From contig JAQFVV010000157.1 of the NCBI GenBank assembly GCA_028023455.1, positions 680,001 to 744,000 of the forward strand: a DNA stretch of 64,000 nucleotides. The letters run 5' to 3'. The stretch is from Epiperipatus broadwayi (lineage: Eukaryota > Onychophora > Udeonychophora > Euonychophora > Peripatidae). The translations under genes and the position numbers were made by a program. The notes beneath the pieces were generated by a model that was not told the DNA's origin, ran no database searches, and saw nothing but the letters and a program-made list of their open reading frames with translations. Shown here piece after piece: positions 36,596 to 49,080 of this stretch (position 1 is its first letter; the number at the start of each line of letters is the position of its first letter).

Positions 36596-37870
36596 GTTAG
36601 AGAATGGGCAGTTAGGACTCTCAATCTAGCCACTTGCCTTCTGAAGAAAGTGATATATGTCTCTCCAGTTTTATATTTTTCCTGCAAGACTTGATAGATT
36701 TTACTTCTCTGATAGTCTTCAGCCCAGTAATGCCTCTATAACTTTCAAAAGTACTAGACTTGGTGAATAAAAAAGTTCACTCGTGCCTGAGATACACATT
36801 GTAAGTGGTTGCATACTAATGCCATCTTACCTTCTTCTTACATCATGTTTAATTTAAAATACTTTTCTAAGCTACTTAAATGTTTGATAGGCACTTCCTC
36901 GCCTGGCCCTCATTATGAGGTTCTGAGTTCACTTTGGCCTCTTCTTTAACAAGTGTGCTGTTTTCCATTTCCCATCCATCAATTTGATCCTATTTGAACT
37001 TCATTTACCAATTCCAATTACTTTAAACTTGGGTTTTCATTTTTCTTTACCTCTTCGTAGTAAATATCTATTATTTCCAGATGAGCAATAATTTCTTCAC
37101 ATGCTTTTTGACTTGGAAATTCATATTTTTTTTATTTCTGTGTTAATTTCCTGCTGAATCTTTGATACTTTGCAATTATTCTATTACTTCTTTCATTTAT
37201 AAATTCCAATGATCTACCCTCAACTATTTGATTTAATTTTTCATCTTTTTCTTCAAATCTATCCTGCATTTGATTCATAACAATTTTCTATTTTTTTTGT
37301 CCTGTTCCTTCTTATCTTCATCCATTTTTATAATCATTGTCTAATTACTTTCTTCTCTTTTCTGCTCCATTTTGTCTAACATCTTTTGAGTGCTATTTTC
37401 TTGTCTATTGTTTGGATATTATAAATAGCTTTGTGTATATTCTGGTTTATTATTTTATCTGTTTATCTTTTCTGACCTATTTACTCCATTTTAATCCACA
37501 TCATTTGATTATAATTTTCCATTTTTCTTAACAGTATTTCTTTTCTTTGCTGATTACTTTCTTTCTTTCTGAAGAAAGCATCTGACTTTGCAGACTGCTT
37601 TCTCCAATTTTGTTTAAAAGTATCTGAACTTTTTTTTTTTTTACTTTCCTCTTCTCTTTGTTGATTCATTTGTTTAAATCTATCTTCTAATTTTTTTTTT
37701 TTTTTGACTATTCATACACATTATACTACTTGGGATATATTCTCTCTTCTTTGTTTCTTCACTTGATTGCTGATTTTTTTCTTCTCTAATCATATTTTCC
37801 GTCATCTTTTTAAGTTTGCTTGTGTCAGCACATGCAACCTTCCATCTTAGCTAATACTATTACTATTGTC
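36596..37870 (-). pseudogene. Gag relic of the same family as the 9.1-kb element
   Basis: On the minus strand, a Lys/Glu/Gln-rich coiled-coil region (about 37870-37200, for example QREEESKKKKSSDTF at 37660) is followed by broken frames reading MALVCNHLQCVSQ, then HYWAEDYQRSKIYQVL, then QEKYKTGETYITFFRRQVA and RLRVLTAHSL. These align with the ITIACSHLQWGSQ, SYWSEDYQGNLH and KWRPGEPFVYFLRR blocks of the Gag at 9.6-10.1 kb. The hAT terminus truncates it on the left. No LTR was found. Confidence 0.55.
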
Positions 37871-37879
37871 ACTCCTAAT

Positions 37880-39500
37880 CTGCCTTTCTTTAAACCTGCC
37901 TGCCTCAATATCTGGCTTTATTTGTCTAATTTATTTATCTTGCTTTACTCTCCATTTCTGTCCTGTTCATGAATGTGTGACTGATTTCTTATTCACCATT
38001 ATTTTTATTTATTTATTTTATTTCTAATTCATATGCATATATTAAAACAAATTCATATAACAAAACATTTGTCAAAAATTTTCTTAGAGACATGATCAAC
38101 AGATAACAACAAAAAACTGCATAGTGATAGGTAATTAAAGAACAGAGTCCAATCAATTATAAGGGTTGGGAAAGAGGTTGAGTCTTACTGAATCTGCCAT
38201 ACAGGGCACCATCAGGCCATTTTAACCTGGAAAAATTTATATAGTAGCAAATACACAAGTTAAAGATACAACCTTGACCGTTAGCCCTTGGTACTAACTC
38301 AAGGAGTAGCAGAGGTTTAAAACACATTTATTAAACTATATTTTTAATAAAGATTAAAAAAAATAAACTAGATTGCTGTCAGTACTAATAACACAAAAAA
38401 TTTTATTTACATATATATAACAACAAATTTGAAAATTAAATTACTAAAAAAATGCTTTATATTTCATTATTTATTTATTTATTTTTTACTTTAATTTTAA
38501 TCTTAGAATGTTGAGCACAGAAGGCTACCTAGACTACACACTTAAGATTTTCGAAACCTTTGATTCCAGGCCACAAGCTCGGAGTCAAACCAACGCTCGC
38601 TTCTTGACATATAGATGCAATCAATGCAATATGAAGATGTTAGCATAAAACCACGCTGTCAGGAATGTGCATCTGGAGCATGATATTATTTAAATGATAT
38701 GATGCTTGTCCAATACAGGAATGGGCGTCTGTCTGTCGAAGGAAATATGTATGTAAAATATCAAAGAGACGGGTTACATATGGAGGGAGAGCAGAACTTT
38801 TGCTGAAATAGTCCCTATCCATCGACCTAAAGGGAATCAATGTCACAGGAAATACATCTGTGTACATTGCAACACAATGACTACACTTTTGGGCCATGCA
38901 CTCAGTTGGGCACCTTGCACTGTATGCTAAACATGCTTCACATTCCATTGATATAAACATCTATATATCCCTCCACCAGCATCGACACAACCACGAACAA
39001 ATAGTCCAAAATCAAAACCCTCTTAAACTAACATATACTTAAAGGAGTCTAAGCAACCATCTGCACACAACTTAAATTTAAGTCAATTTAATAATTTAAT
39101 TTATTAAAAAAAATATTTAGTTTAGGGTATTTAACTTATTTTAAAATCACACATTGTATTCAACTTATTTTTACATCAAATAATATATTTGACCTATTTT
39201 TAAAATCTAATACTGCACAAATAATAATATGTGTTCACTTTTATTTTTAAATTTAAGTTTGCAATCGCAAACTCCTACCCTATTACAAACAGATCTTATA
39301 CTAATCATAAGTAAAAAAATATATACATATTTTAAAAAGATTAAATTTAAATTTTAGATAAGACTTTTAAAATTGCAAAGTTTATAAAATAAAGTTCAGA
39401 TTTGATCAGGAGAGAAAATCTATAGTTCATATTTAAAGAAAAATAAAGTTCGGAGATTTTAAATTAAAGAGAGTTTATAGTTCATTTTTATCCTTTATAA
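37880..39500. other. Non-coding block with a GC-richer island
   Basis: The island 38500-39000 has more even base composition than its surroundings and one open minus-strand frame of 106 codons (38640-38960). That frame has a cluster of Cys residues (EACLAYSARCPTECMAQ then CSHC) near its start. I cannot assign it to a family. It could be a domain of an unrecognised element or an exon. The remainder is AT-rich and empty. Confidence 0.35.
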
Positions 39501-39690
39501 TTTATATTTTCCTTTCTCCGGGCTCATTCCTTCGCGCTGAAGATCTGAATTTACGCAAGGGCCATTTCTTGCAGACAATGATGATTTATGAAGACTTACG
39601 ACGCTTTATGAAGACGGTTCCAGTGGTTCGATCCTGGGATCCATGGAAATGGAAGCTGCCTTCGGCCGACCAGTCCAAGGGAAGTATGAT
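39501..39690 (+). other. GC-richer island, possible exon or LTR piece
   Basis: One frame stays open from about 39505 and reads FLRAEDLNLRKGHF then YEDLRRFMKTVPVVRSWDPW then KLPSADQSKG. A GTATGA donor-like site follows near 39682. The same segment contains GGTTCGATCCTGGG, a tRNA box-B-like block, so a SINE or LTR origin is equally possible. No family match is recognised. Confidence 0.25.
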
Positions 39691-39699
39691 TAAACAGAT

Positions 39700-42600
39700 T
39701 ACATTTTTGGTAACAGTGACAATAATTCTTAAGTTTCTTTTCAGCAACGGCAAACGAATTCAAAAATTTGAATTTTCTAATTAATTATTTCTTTTGAATT
39801 TTTTTCTTTTATAGTCCTGAAGGGTCTTATCTAGAAATGCACGGATCCATCTGACATATTTCATATATGTATTTCATTGGTTCATTGGTTTTGTGGCTAA
39901 GTAGATTTTTCCACTGTGGGCAGTGCATATCTCTTGGGCGAGAAAAGCAAGTCTTTTGTTTTTATCTCTTGACTCTTATCTATTTCATAGTAATCTTTTT
40001 AATGATCATTTTGCCCCAAGGATCTGTTTGTAATTTTATTTTTGTTAAAAACTCTCTTCGTTATTTTTAAGATTAAAAGGTCATTTTAATTATATTTATT
40101 TAAAGATTAGAATCTTTGCTTCGATTCTATAATTTTTTTAAGCTTATTTTATTTCAATATTTAAATGAAACTTATTAATAAATTAATAACTCATTATTTG
40201 TGCATTTTGAACGTCTGTGCATTTAATTCATTATTAGATATCTACAAAAAAAATTTAAGTCCCAAAATTTAAATGTAACGTTGATATATCTCGTTACACA
40301 ATGGACTATAAGAATACAATGTAGCATGAACATCAGAAGGTCTATCTAAATTTAGATACTATAAGATGCCTACAACCCAAAATAAAAATAACAATGCAAA
40401 ATCTCTGCAAAGCCCTGCTCCTTTAGATTTTAGGGACTGATAAATGTAAAGTTTTAAAACTTTGCTTACCCATAAATATAACATTAAATTTTAATCTTGC
40501 TCATTTTCTGATGCTTAGAGGCTGATATTCATGGCAGGACAACATTAACTGATCCTAATAAACAACCAGAAACAAAAAACTCAAAAGTGAATTAGTATAA
40601 TGTTGAAGTAGAAGACTCAATAGAATTGCATGAAAACCTTGCATCCTCAAGCCAATAACAAAGCTTTCCATCATCAGTACCTAAAGTATAGTTAACAAAT
40701 TTCCAACAATCAAAAGCTCAATCCAATCTCCAAAAAATCATACTTTAATTTTCTATGCTCCTTTAAATATATACTCTTTTTAAATATATATTCACATCAC
40801 TAATTTTTATAATTTATGATCAAATTATAATTTAATCAAAAGCTCAATTCAATCTCCAAAAAATCATACTTTAATTTTCTATGCTCCTTTAAATATATAA
40901 TCTTTTTAAATATATATTCACATCACTAATTTTCATAATTTATGATCAAATTATAATTTAGTCATCATCTGTTAGCTTATCACATCTTCCACAATAATAC
41001 ATTTTTAGAAATTAATTCTGCATCAAAATAGTTTCCTTCTCAGATGTAATTATATTTGAGCTTCAAGTTTTGGCTCTTTTGTATATTGACCACCAGAACT
41101 TGATCACATCATCAGACCATATTAAGTCATTTTTCTTTAGTGATTATCACAACTGGTCATCATCAGACCCAGTTGGGTTGCTATTTCTAATAATATAGAA
41201 TTCAAGAGTAACATAGAGTGATGTCAAAAACACATCATCATCCCCATTAAATACATAAAAATAAATATAAAATGAATGAACATATAAAAGAAATGAGCAT
41301 GTGATCAGTAGTGGTACAAAACCATACAAATAGTTACAACAAAGACACTTATAAGCTGTATTACCAGCAATACACAAGAATAACACATTCAACAACCAAC
41401 ATTCTTTCTTGTGATTAGATCTAAGGAGATACATTTTAAACAGATTGCTTATCTAGCCACTGCCAAACTTGAGACAAAATATAATAATCAACTGGATGTT
41501 CATACTTTAATGTTAATCCACAACTCATAATAATAAAATTCTGATACTGAAGCATGCTGATCATTATCAATGCTCTGATCATATGGTACCATTAGTGTAC
41601 AGGCCACTATAATTTAATTTCTAATACAAAAACAAACTGTAGTGAATGGACTTTAAAGGTGATGCCTTTGCATGATCCAGAGTTATTATCTGAATGTTCA
41701 AACATAATCACAAACCCTTACATCCACTGACCATTATTGCTCTGAACTAGCTCAGAAAGCAATGACACTACTAAGGAAACTATGATTGTCAACAAGAGAA
41801 ATATAAGTATAATAGCTTGCCCTATTTTATCTTACATAATTTTACTGGGATAATTTAAAAATCCCTAAAACATTAAGTTGCAATGAAATCAAGTCATAAA
41901 CATTGCCAATTCATAGAACAGATAGCTGGATAAATAAAACCATTAACACTATATTATTTTTAGACCAATTATTTAATAAACTAATTAATAAAAAATGACA
42001 TGATAATACAAATTTATCCATTTTTATCACAAAATGTAATTTCATATTAAAAGATACTTAAGCGGTTGATTTTTATCCATTAAATTAGTCAACTTTTAAC
42101 TTTCAGTAAGTCATTTCCTATTTAATAATTAAAGCTGAAAAACAACTTTTAACAATAAAAAATAAAAAAAAATTTAAATTAACTAAAAACCATTATATGA
42201 TTTTGGAGGGAAAATCAAATGAATGAAAAAAAAAATGTTTGAAAAGAAAATGTTACATTAATATTGTTCATTATGACTAAATATTATTTATAAAAAATAC
42301 CTAATTAAAGATGAAATTTTTAACTTAGCTGATATACTTCTTATAATTGTGGAGGGGAAATAATATATAAGAGAAAAAAAATGTCTCCATGAAACAAAAA
42401 AAAAATTAATAACATTATTCATTATTACAAATTATTACTTAATTTTAAAACTGATCTATAAATTTAAATATACACGTTAAACTACTTTTTTACAACGGAT
42501 TTATTTTTCTTTGAAATATTTCAGGTTAATTGGTAATTTTATTTTTTTCTATGTTGCTTTTCTTCTTCTAGGCATCTCCATTAAGACTTACTTGCAGGCT

Positions 42601-43480
42601 AATGCAAACAGTAAATTTCCTCCATTTTGCAATATAAAATATTTTCTAGATTAATACATAGAAATAATTTATCAATTTTTTCCTTTCTAATAATTTTTGA
42701 GATCAGGCTATCATATAGGGACAGAGACACTTATGAAGTATTCTTCTCTTTTACATTTTTTCCAGTGAAGCCTTTTGTTCATTTTGGAACACATTTTTTC
42801 AAAGCTATACTTCAGCTTTCTCCCAGAATTGAGTTAAGAAAGACTTCTACTATCCTCTCCAACAGCTGGATCAAAAATGATCCCTTCTTATAAGATACTG
42901 AGGTCTTCTGATTCACCAATTTCTGTGTCCAACTAATCAAATGCTGTTTCCCACATGACCAAATTAAACCTGATTAGGTCTATTTTACAAAAACAATGTT
43001 AAATTATTTCCCTCCTTTTTTAATTAAAAAAAATTATAATCATAGTTTTGAAATTCCTCTTTAGTTTTATTATAACAAAAATAAGATAATCATTTAATTA
43101 CTCTTGATTTGATATACATTGCTTATAGTTTTGGAAAGAGATAAGGACACACACAAAAAAAACCAATTCTAACCAATTAAACAAAAATTTAACAAAAAAT
43201 TAAAATCTTATTTTTTTTCTTAACTTTATTTATTTATCACTCTAAGAGGTTTAAATTAAAATTGTTCAATAAACTAAAATAGTACTGGTAGATAATTAAA
43301 ATTACTAAAGAGAGAGAACAAAAGAGATTATTTTCTATTTTTTATAATCATTTATTACATTATAACACATTTCAAATATTCACTTTATGTTTAAAAAAAA
43401 TATTTGAAAATTCTCATATTATCATTTGATGAAAAAAAGATAAAACATTCAATTAAATCAAATTCTTATTTTATAGAGTA
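39700..43480. other. AT-rich non-coding block
   Basis: The only clear structure is the 126-bp tandem pair at 40708-40962. All other frames are short with no motif. Confidence 0.5.
40708..40962. repeat. Two tandem copies of a 126-bp unit
   Basis: AATCAAAAGCTCAAT at 40708 recurs at 40834. The copies are nearly identical through TTTATGATCAAATTATAATTT. It is a recent local duplication in non-coding DNA. Confidence 0.8.
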
Positions 43481-43570
43481 TATGAGCACAAACTTTCACA
43501 TGACCCAGCACTCTCCACTCTATCCCATAACACTGACACACTTGAGCACATATATGTTGAAAAGATAAAC

Positions 43571-43626
43571 AATCACCAATATATGTATTTCATGCTAAAC
43601 CAGCAATCATCAGTTGATCCAGACTA
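43571..43626 (-). ncRNA. Hammerhead ribozyme motif, unit 1 (type I topology)
   Basis: Reading the minus strand: stem I 5' arm GGATCAA, core CTGATGA (43613-43607), stem II TGCT-GGTTT-AGCA, core GAAA (43591-43588), a two-base-pair stem III (AT...AT with a short loop), predicted cleavage after the A of ATA, then stem I 3' arm TTGGT. Arms ATCAA and TTGGT pair with one G-U wobble. Positions next to stem II (10.1/11.1) are U and U rather than the usual G-C, which may lower activity. Confidence 0.65.
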
Positions 43627-44036
43627 CCACCTCCACACAGATATGCCATAAGTGCCAGATATATATTAAGATAGCTAATCCCCATACCCCAATGGATAGG
43701 CTTCAATCTACACACTCAGACTCTTCAGCCATCCATCCATCCAATTGAAAATCTGATGATGGAATGCTCAAAGCCACCCTGAGGCTGAGATTCTTGTCAC
43801 ACCCATGTTGACATAAGATCAATCTGACCTCTCATGTACAGGACATAATCCATTTAATACATATACAAGGGATGGGCAGACATCTCTACTATGTAATAAC
43901 TGAAACACAGGCTTATTATATACCTGTCTATATATGTAATATATATGGTATATGAATACAGACTTTCACACAACCCAGCACTCTCCACTCTATCTCATAA
44001 CACTGACACACTTTAGCACATATATGTTGAAAAGAT

Positions 44037-44092
44037 AATCACCAATATATGTATTTCATGCTAAACCAGCAATCATCAGTTGGACCAGACTA
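44037..44092 (-). ncRNA. Hammerhead ribozyme motif, unit 2
   Basis: The core CTGATGA (44079-44073), stem II TGCT-GGTTT-AGCA and GAAA (44057-44054) are identical to unit 1. The stem I arms are CCAA and TTGG; the fifth pair is a U-U mismatch. Stem III is again short and A/T only. Confidence 0.65.
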
Positions 44093-44484
44093 CCATCTCC
44101 ACACATATATGTCATAAGTGCCCAGATATATATTAAGACAGCCAATCCCCACACCCCAATGGACAGGCTTCAATCTACTCCACAGCTCCGACTCTTCAGC
44201 CATCCATCCAATTAAAAATCTGATGATGGAATGCTCAAAGGCACCCTGAGTTGAGATTCTTGTCACACCCATGTTGACCTAAGATCAATCTGACCCCTCA
44301 TGTACAGAACAATCAATTTAATACATATACAAGGGATGGGAAGACATCTCTACTATGTAATAAATGACACACGGGCTTATTATATACCTGTATCTATATA
44401 TGTAATATATAGGGTATATGAGCACAGACTTTCACATTGACCCAGCACTCTCCGACTTGCGCATATATATGTTGAAAAGATAAA

Positions 44485-44540
44485 CAATCACCAATATACA
44501 TTTCATGCTAAACCAGCAATCATCAGTTGGTCCAGACTAC
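44485..44540 (-). ncRNA. Hammerhead ribozyme motif, unit 3
   Basis: Core CTGATGA (44526-44520) and GAAA (44504-44501) with the same stem II. Stem I ACCAA/TTGGT pairs perfectly. The stem III region is two bases shorter than in units 1 and 2, so this copy may fold less well. The unit itself is cut short soon after, at the junction with the inverted copy. Confidence 0.6.
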
Positions 44541-44791
44541 AATAATCACACATATATGCCATAAGTGCCCAGATATATATTAAGACAGCCACTCCCCATG
44601 TTGATCTTAGGTCAATATGGGTGTGACAAAAATCTCGACCTAGGGTGGCTTTGAGCATTTTCATCATCAGATTTTCAATTGGATGGATGGCTGAAGAGTC
44701 GGAGTGTGGAGTAGATTGAAGCCTGTACAGTGGGGTATGGGGACTGGCTATCTTAATATATATCTGGGCACTTATGGCATATATGTGTGGA

Positions 44792-44850
44792 GATGGTAGT
44801 CTGGACCAACTGATGATTGCTGGTTTAGCATGAAATATGTATATTGGTGA
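44792..44850 (+). ncRNA. Hammerhead ribozyme motif, inverted unit 4
   Basis: Core CTGATGA (44810-44816), stem II TGCT-GGTTT-AGCA and GAAA (44832-44835) lie on the plus strand. Stem I ACCAA/TTGGT pairs perfectly. Stem III is AT...AT around a short loop, with predicted cleavage 3' of an A just before TTGGT. Confidence 0.65.
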
Positions 44851-44995
44851 TTGTTTATCTTTTCAACATATATGTGCTCAAGTGTGTCAGTGTTATGGGA
44901 TAGAGTGGAGAGTGCTGGGTCGTGTGAATGTCTGTGCTCATATACTCTATATATTACATATATAGACACAGGTATATAATAAGCCTGTGTTTCAG

Positions 44996-47639
44996 TTATT
45001 CTTATTTTAAAAAAAATATATGTGAAAATTAAATTTATTATTTTCCTTTTAATTAAATAATACCAAATTTAAGAAGCTTGTAATGGGCATAGACCCGAGT
45101 TAGCCACTGTCTACAATATTACAATATATATATATATATTGAGGAGAAATGAAGATATTGGATATGTATATAATAGATAAAAGATGTGGTAAATGAATGT
45201 GTATTTATATAAAAGTTAAAATTTACTAATTAGAAAATAGTTATTGATTTGGAAACCATTCACTCACTGTAAACTAACATATTTTTTTAGATGTATTTAA
45301 AACATTCATTCCATCATACATTCTTAAAATGTGATTAAAGATGTTTTTAAAAAACTGATCTCCAAAATGCATTTCAAGTTAAACTAGCATTCTTTAGTTG
45401 CCTCAGTATCAATCCTATACATATCTTCAGAATTTGTTCAATATTCATCAAATTATTGCAATCTAACTGTATCTGTGAAACTTTCTGCACTCACAACTTT
45501 GACATCATCCACCTCAGATAAACACATTAATAATCAAATTAATCACATATTAGGCTAACTCACCGAACCTTCTGTGTTTAATGTAATGGTACAATGTCAG
45601 ACAATGGGGCATAAGGTTTACAAATTGATTCCAGATCTGATATTTACAGTGCTAAAACTTTTTACAAACTCATGAGCAATAAAACTATTTGATTGTTATT
45701 GCACTACAAATTAGATATAAAAAAAAGAAATAAAATTAGATTTATTATTCCATATGTTTATGTTTAATTAAAGGCAGATATATTAATTTTTATTTGGCTT
45801 TAAATTTTATATATGTTTTAAAAATGTTATGATAATTTGTAGGTTTATAAGTGATTAATAATAATCATTCATATATAAATCAGAAATAGATGGTATTGAA
45901 GTTGTAAGTGCAGGTTTGATACGTGTAAATCGTAATAATTTGATATTGATAAATTCTGAACAAATTATTAAAAAAATGTATAAGAGATTATGACCTAGGG
46001 CAAATAAAGAATGTTGTTTCAGCATGAAAATCTTGAGGATCAGTTATTTTTGATTCATCTTTATTCATGTTTCAAAAATATATGATGGAGAGGCCTTTAA
46101 AATATATCCAAAAAAATATATTAAATATGAAAAAAGAGACAGTTTGTGTTTAATTAAAAACAGAGATATTAATTTTTAACTAGATTTAAAGTTTATATCT
46201 GGGGACAGAATAATATAAACTTTAGTCTAACAAAGGATTAGTAATAATCATTAATGTATTTAAGTGAAATGGATAATGTCAAAGTTGTAAGAGCAGAAAG
46301 TTTGACAATTACAAATCAAATTGTAATAATTAATATTCAATGTTTGCTTTAACTAATAATTAAACATTTTTCAAAAAAGCATTAGCACATAATATTGCAA
46401 TAAATCTTTGTTTTCTTTTTTTAAAAACTTACTAATATATGTGTGTACCCTCTATACACTATAGCATTTCCAAATAATTTGTTTATCAATATTTTACTTA
46501 ATAAATTATCTACTTCAATAAAATTAAATATAAATCATGTTAAACAAAAATATAATTATCTACAATGATAAAATTAATTTCAAATAATAGAAACTTCACT
46601 TATCAGCACCATTTAATTCTTTCAGCTTATTGCATATAAGCAAGAAAAGACTTCTCTTTCTCATTTACTCCAGTCATCTATTGAAAGCTTAAGTAATCAG
46701 TAATTTACCAGATGGTAAGACAATTTAATCCTCATCCTCAAGTCAGTACAAAACCCTAAGGATTTTTTGAATCAGCTACTAATTTGAAATTAAGAAAAAA
46801 AAGATGACTCTCAGATGCATAAATGCAATATTCCAGCTTTGATGCCAAAATCCTTATTGATAAAGACAAAAATCAAAAACTGATTGAGAATTAAAATTAA
46901 TGATCATCTGGCAAGCCAATGATTATTCAATCTTACAACAGATGGTGTTAGAGAAAGAAACCTATTCTGGTTTGAAAACTTAGTTTCTTACAAATATATA
47001 ATTGCACTACAATAAATCCTAGATCATACAATCAGTACAAAAATTTATATAAAATAAAAAATTCATATAACATTACAATACTATTAAAAAAAATTTTTTT
47101 TTTACTAAAATTCTTCCAAAACCATGGTTGTATCTATTAAAATAGACCTTTCAAAAAAATTTATTAAATATATTTAATTATAGTAATAATAATTTTTCCA
47201 AAAAATAAATGATTAACAGTTTTTATTTTTTAAAAAAGATTTTTTTTCCTAATAGTTCTTTACCATTAAAATTTATTTTTTTATACATGTTTTAATCATT
47301 TTTAAGACAATGAATAAATCAAGCACAAATAAAGTTAACAAAACAATTTTATAAAGTAATTTCATACTATATAAAGTGAAAGTAACGTAGCTATTAAATA
47401 AATCAATGCAGAGCACAGGCTTCTCTAATAGACCTTCACAGAGGAACAGCAAAAGATAAATCATCGCCAGACTTGTAATGATTTGAATGTTATGAGTAAC
47501 TAGTTACTGACCATTACTGTATGACTAGATAGTTTTGCTATGAACAATTATCTGAATAATAAATTCAAAGCTCAATTACTCTGCTGAATGCCAATTTAAA
47601 GCAATAAGCATGAAAGTAAATAGTTTAATTACACTATAA
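44996..47639. other. AT-rich block with diverged repeats
   Basis: The block contains a SINE copy (45579-45692) and two diverged copies of a roughly 210-300 bp segment at about 45750-46050 and 46140-46345 (both with GTTTAATTAAA, GATATTAATTTTTA and TTAGTAATAATCATT-type blocks). No gene is supported. Confidence 0.5.
45579..45692 (+). repeat. SINE copy, diverged
   Basis: The segment matches the SINE of 14.64-14.99 kb: a GATTCCAGATCTG box-B-like region, CTAAAACTTTTTACAAACTC, and AATAAAACTATTTGATT. It is more diverged than the three-unit cluster. Confidence 0.5.
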
Positions 47640-49080
47640 ATTCCTTTATCATCATCATTTTCAACTATTACCAATTCATGGTGGGATAAAGATCTCTCCA
47701 AGTTTAATCCATTTCATTGAATCTCTAGCAACTTTTCTCCACATCACACCAACAAACATCTTTATTTCATCCATGCACATCATGTGGTTTCTTTCTATGT
47801 CTTTTGCAATCTCTGAATACCTTGTTTAACCTTTGAACTGTTCATGTATTATTATCATTTCACCAATATGTCCAGCTGACTTCACTTCAGTCTCTTAATT
47901 CTTTCAATGATGTCAGTAATACCTGTTTGTTCTCTCACTGATGTATTTTGCTTTTAATCCCTTATTATTTCTAACATACATCTCTGTACTTTAGTGAATG
48001 GACTGAAGTATCAGTATTATTTTTCTATTAAGAGTCCAAATCTAGATCCACAAGTAAAAATAGGTAAAATACATGTATTAAAAATCTTCCTTTTCAACAC
48101 ATAAGCGTATTTCCATTTAATATTAAGTTATTTCTACCACAAGCATTCTATTCTAAGTTTAACTCTATGATTTTCATCCATTATTTTCATGCACATTAAT
48201 AATCTGATTAATGTATTGTAGTTGCTAACTTTTAATTCATTATTATTAATTTTTATTTTCTTTTGAAAAAATCCATTGAACATTACTTTAATCTGTTTAA
48301 TATTTAGCTTTAATTCTATTTTCCTACTTTCATCTGATATCTCTTGCAACAGTTCCTAAAGCCCTGAAGGATTATTTGCAAAAATAATTATATCATTTTC
48401 AAAATCTAGATGACTTAAAATAATCATGTACTTTTACTTCCTTAGCTTCTCAACATTGCTGTAAAAAGGTTGAGATATGAAGCTATAACGTTAATCTTCT
48501 TAGTATAATTATCTAATTTAAATATTGCTGTCACAGAAAAATATTCTTCCGAATACAACAATATTCTATATCTATGTCTTAATAATCCAATGCTTTAATC
48601 ATTGAAGAATTGCTTATAAAGTGAAATGACTTAATAAATATACAAATCCAAAAAATAATGGCAATTCATATTCATTGGCCTTTTCTATTTTACATCCAAT
48701 TTGTTTTTTTTTTTTTGGATAGTTAAAATGCAAACTTCATTGTAGAAAAGTTGGAATTATCTTGGTAAAATGTATGAAATTGATGAAAGACTGATGGGTC
48801 TGTCATTTCTAATATCTTTTTTATCACTTTTTTTTAAATATTAACATTACTGCATTCTTTAAATCATCTGCAACATTTTTATCATTTAGATATTTGGTAT
48901 ATAACTTTGCCAACAATGTTTTTATCTGAAGCCTTTTCCTTCTACCCAGACTTAATTGCATGTTTCATTCTTCATTTAGAATGGACAATTCAGAATAATA
49001 AGTATGGGAATACTTTGTTTTATTATTCTTCATTGCCATCTAATTCTTTATAAAACTCTACCGCACATTTCAACTGTGGC
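47640..49080 (-). pseudogene. RTE-like non-LTR reverse transcriptase relic
   Basis: On the minus strand, blocks appear in the order of an RTE/jockey-type Pol. Near 49060 there is CAVEFYKELDGNEE. Near 48960 comes KHAIKSG then KEKASDKNIVGK. At about 48905-48790 comes DDLKNAVMLIFKK then KKDIRNDRPISLSSI, the RT entry motif. At 48349-48134 there is EISDESRKIELKLNIKQIKV then MFNGFF, and at about 47960-47650 the C-terminal REQTGITDIIERIKRLK block and an HVDV-like end. The catalytic F/YADD region between them is not recognisable. Many stops and shifts mark it as dead. It would lie in the intron of the minus-strand gene starting at 49875. Confidence 0.65.

Larger units (their letters stand above)
43481..44995 (-). 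repeat. Hammerhead-ribozyme satellite: three direct units plus one inverted unit
   Basis: Two full units and one truncated unit run head to tail with spacings of 466 and 447 bp, measured at the TCATCAGTTG landmark (43607, 44073, 44520). A fourth, inverted unit occupies about 44600-44995. Each unit carries a hammerhead core: on the minus strand in units 1-3 and on the plus strand in unit 4. Hammerhead-bearing satellites and 'retrozymes' are known from several animal groups. Their tandem transcripts self-cleave into unit-length RNAs that can be circularised. Each unit also contains TA-rich blocks around its boundary (TATATATGTAATATATA). There is no protein-coding capacity. Confidence 0.8.

Noticed and set aside
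43481-44995. CRISPR-like or protein-coding explanation for the 450-466 bp repeats
   Set aside because: Units are far too long and directly adjacent without spacers, have no conserved frame, and are better explained as satellite DNA with a ribozyme.
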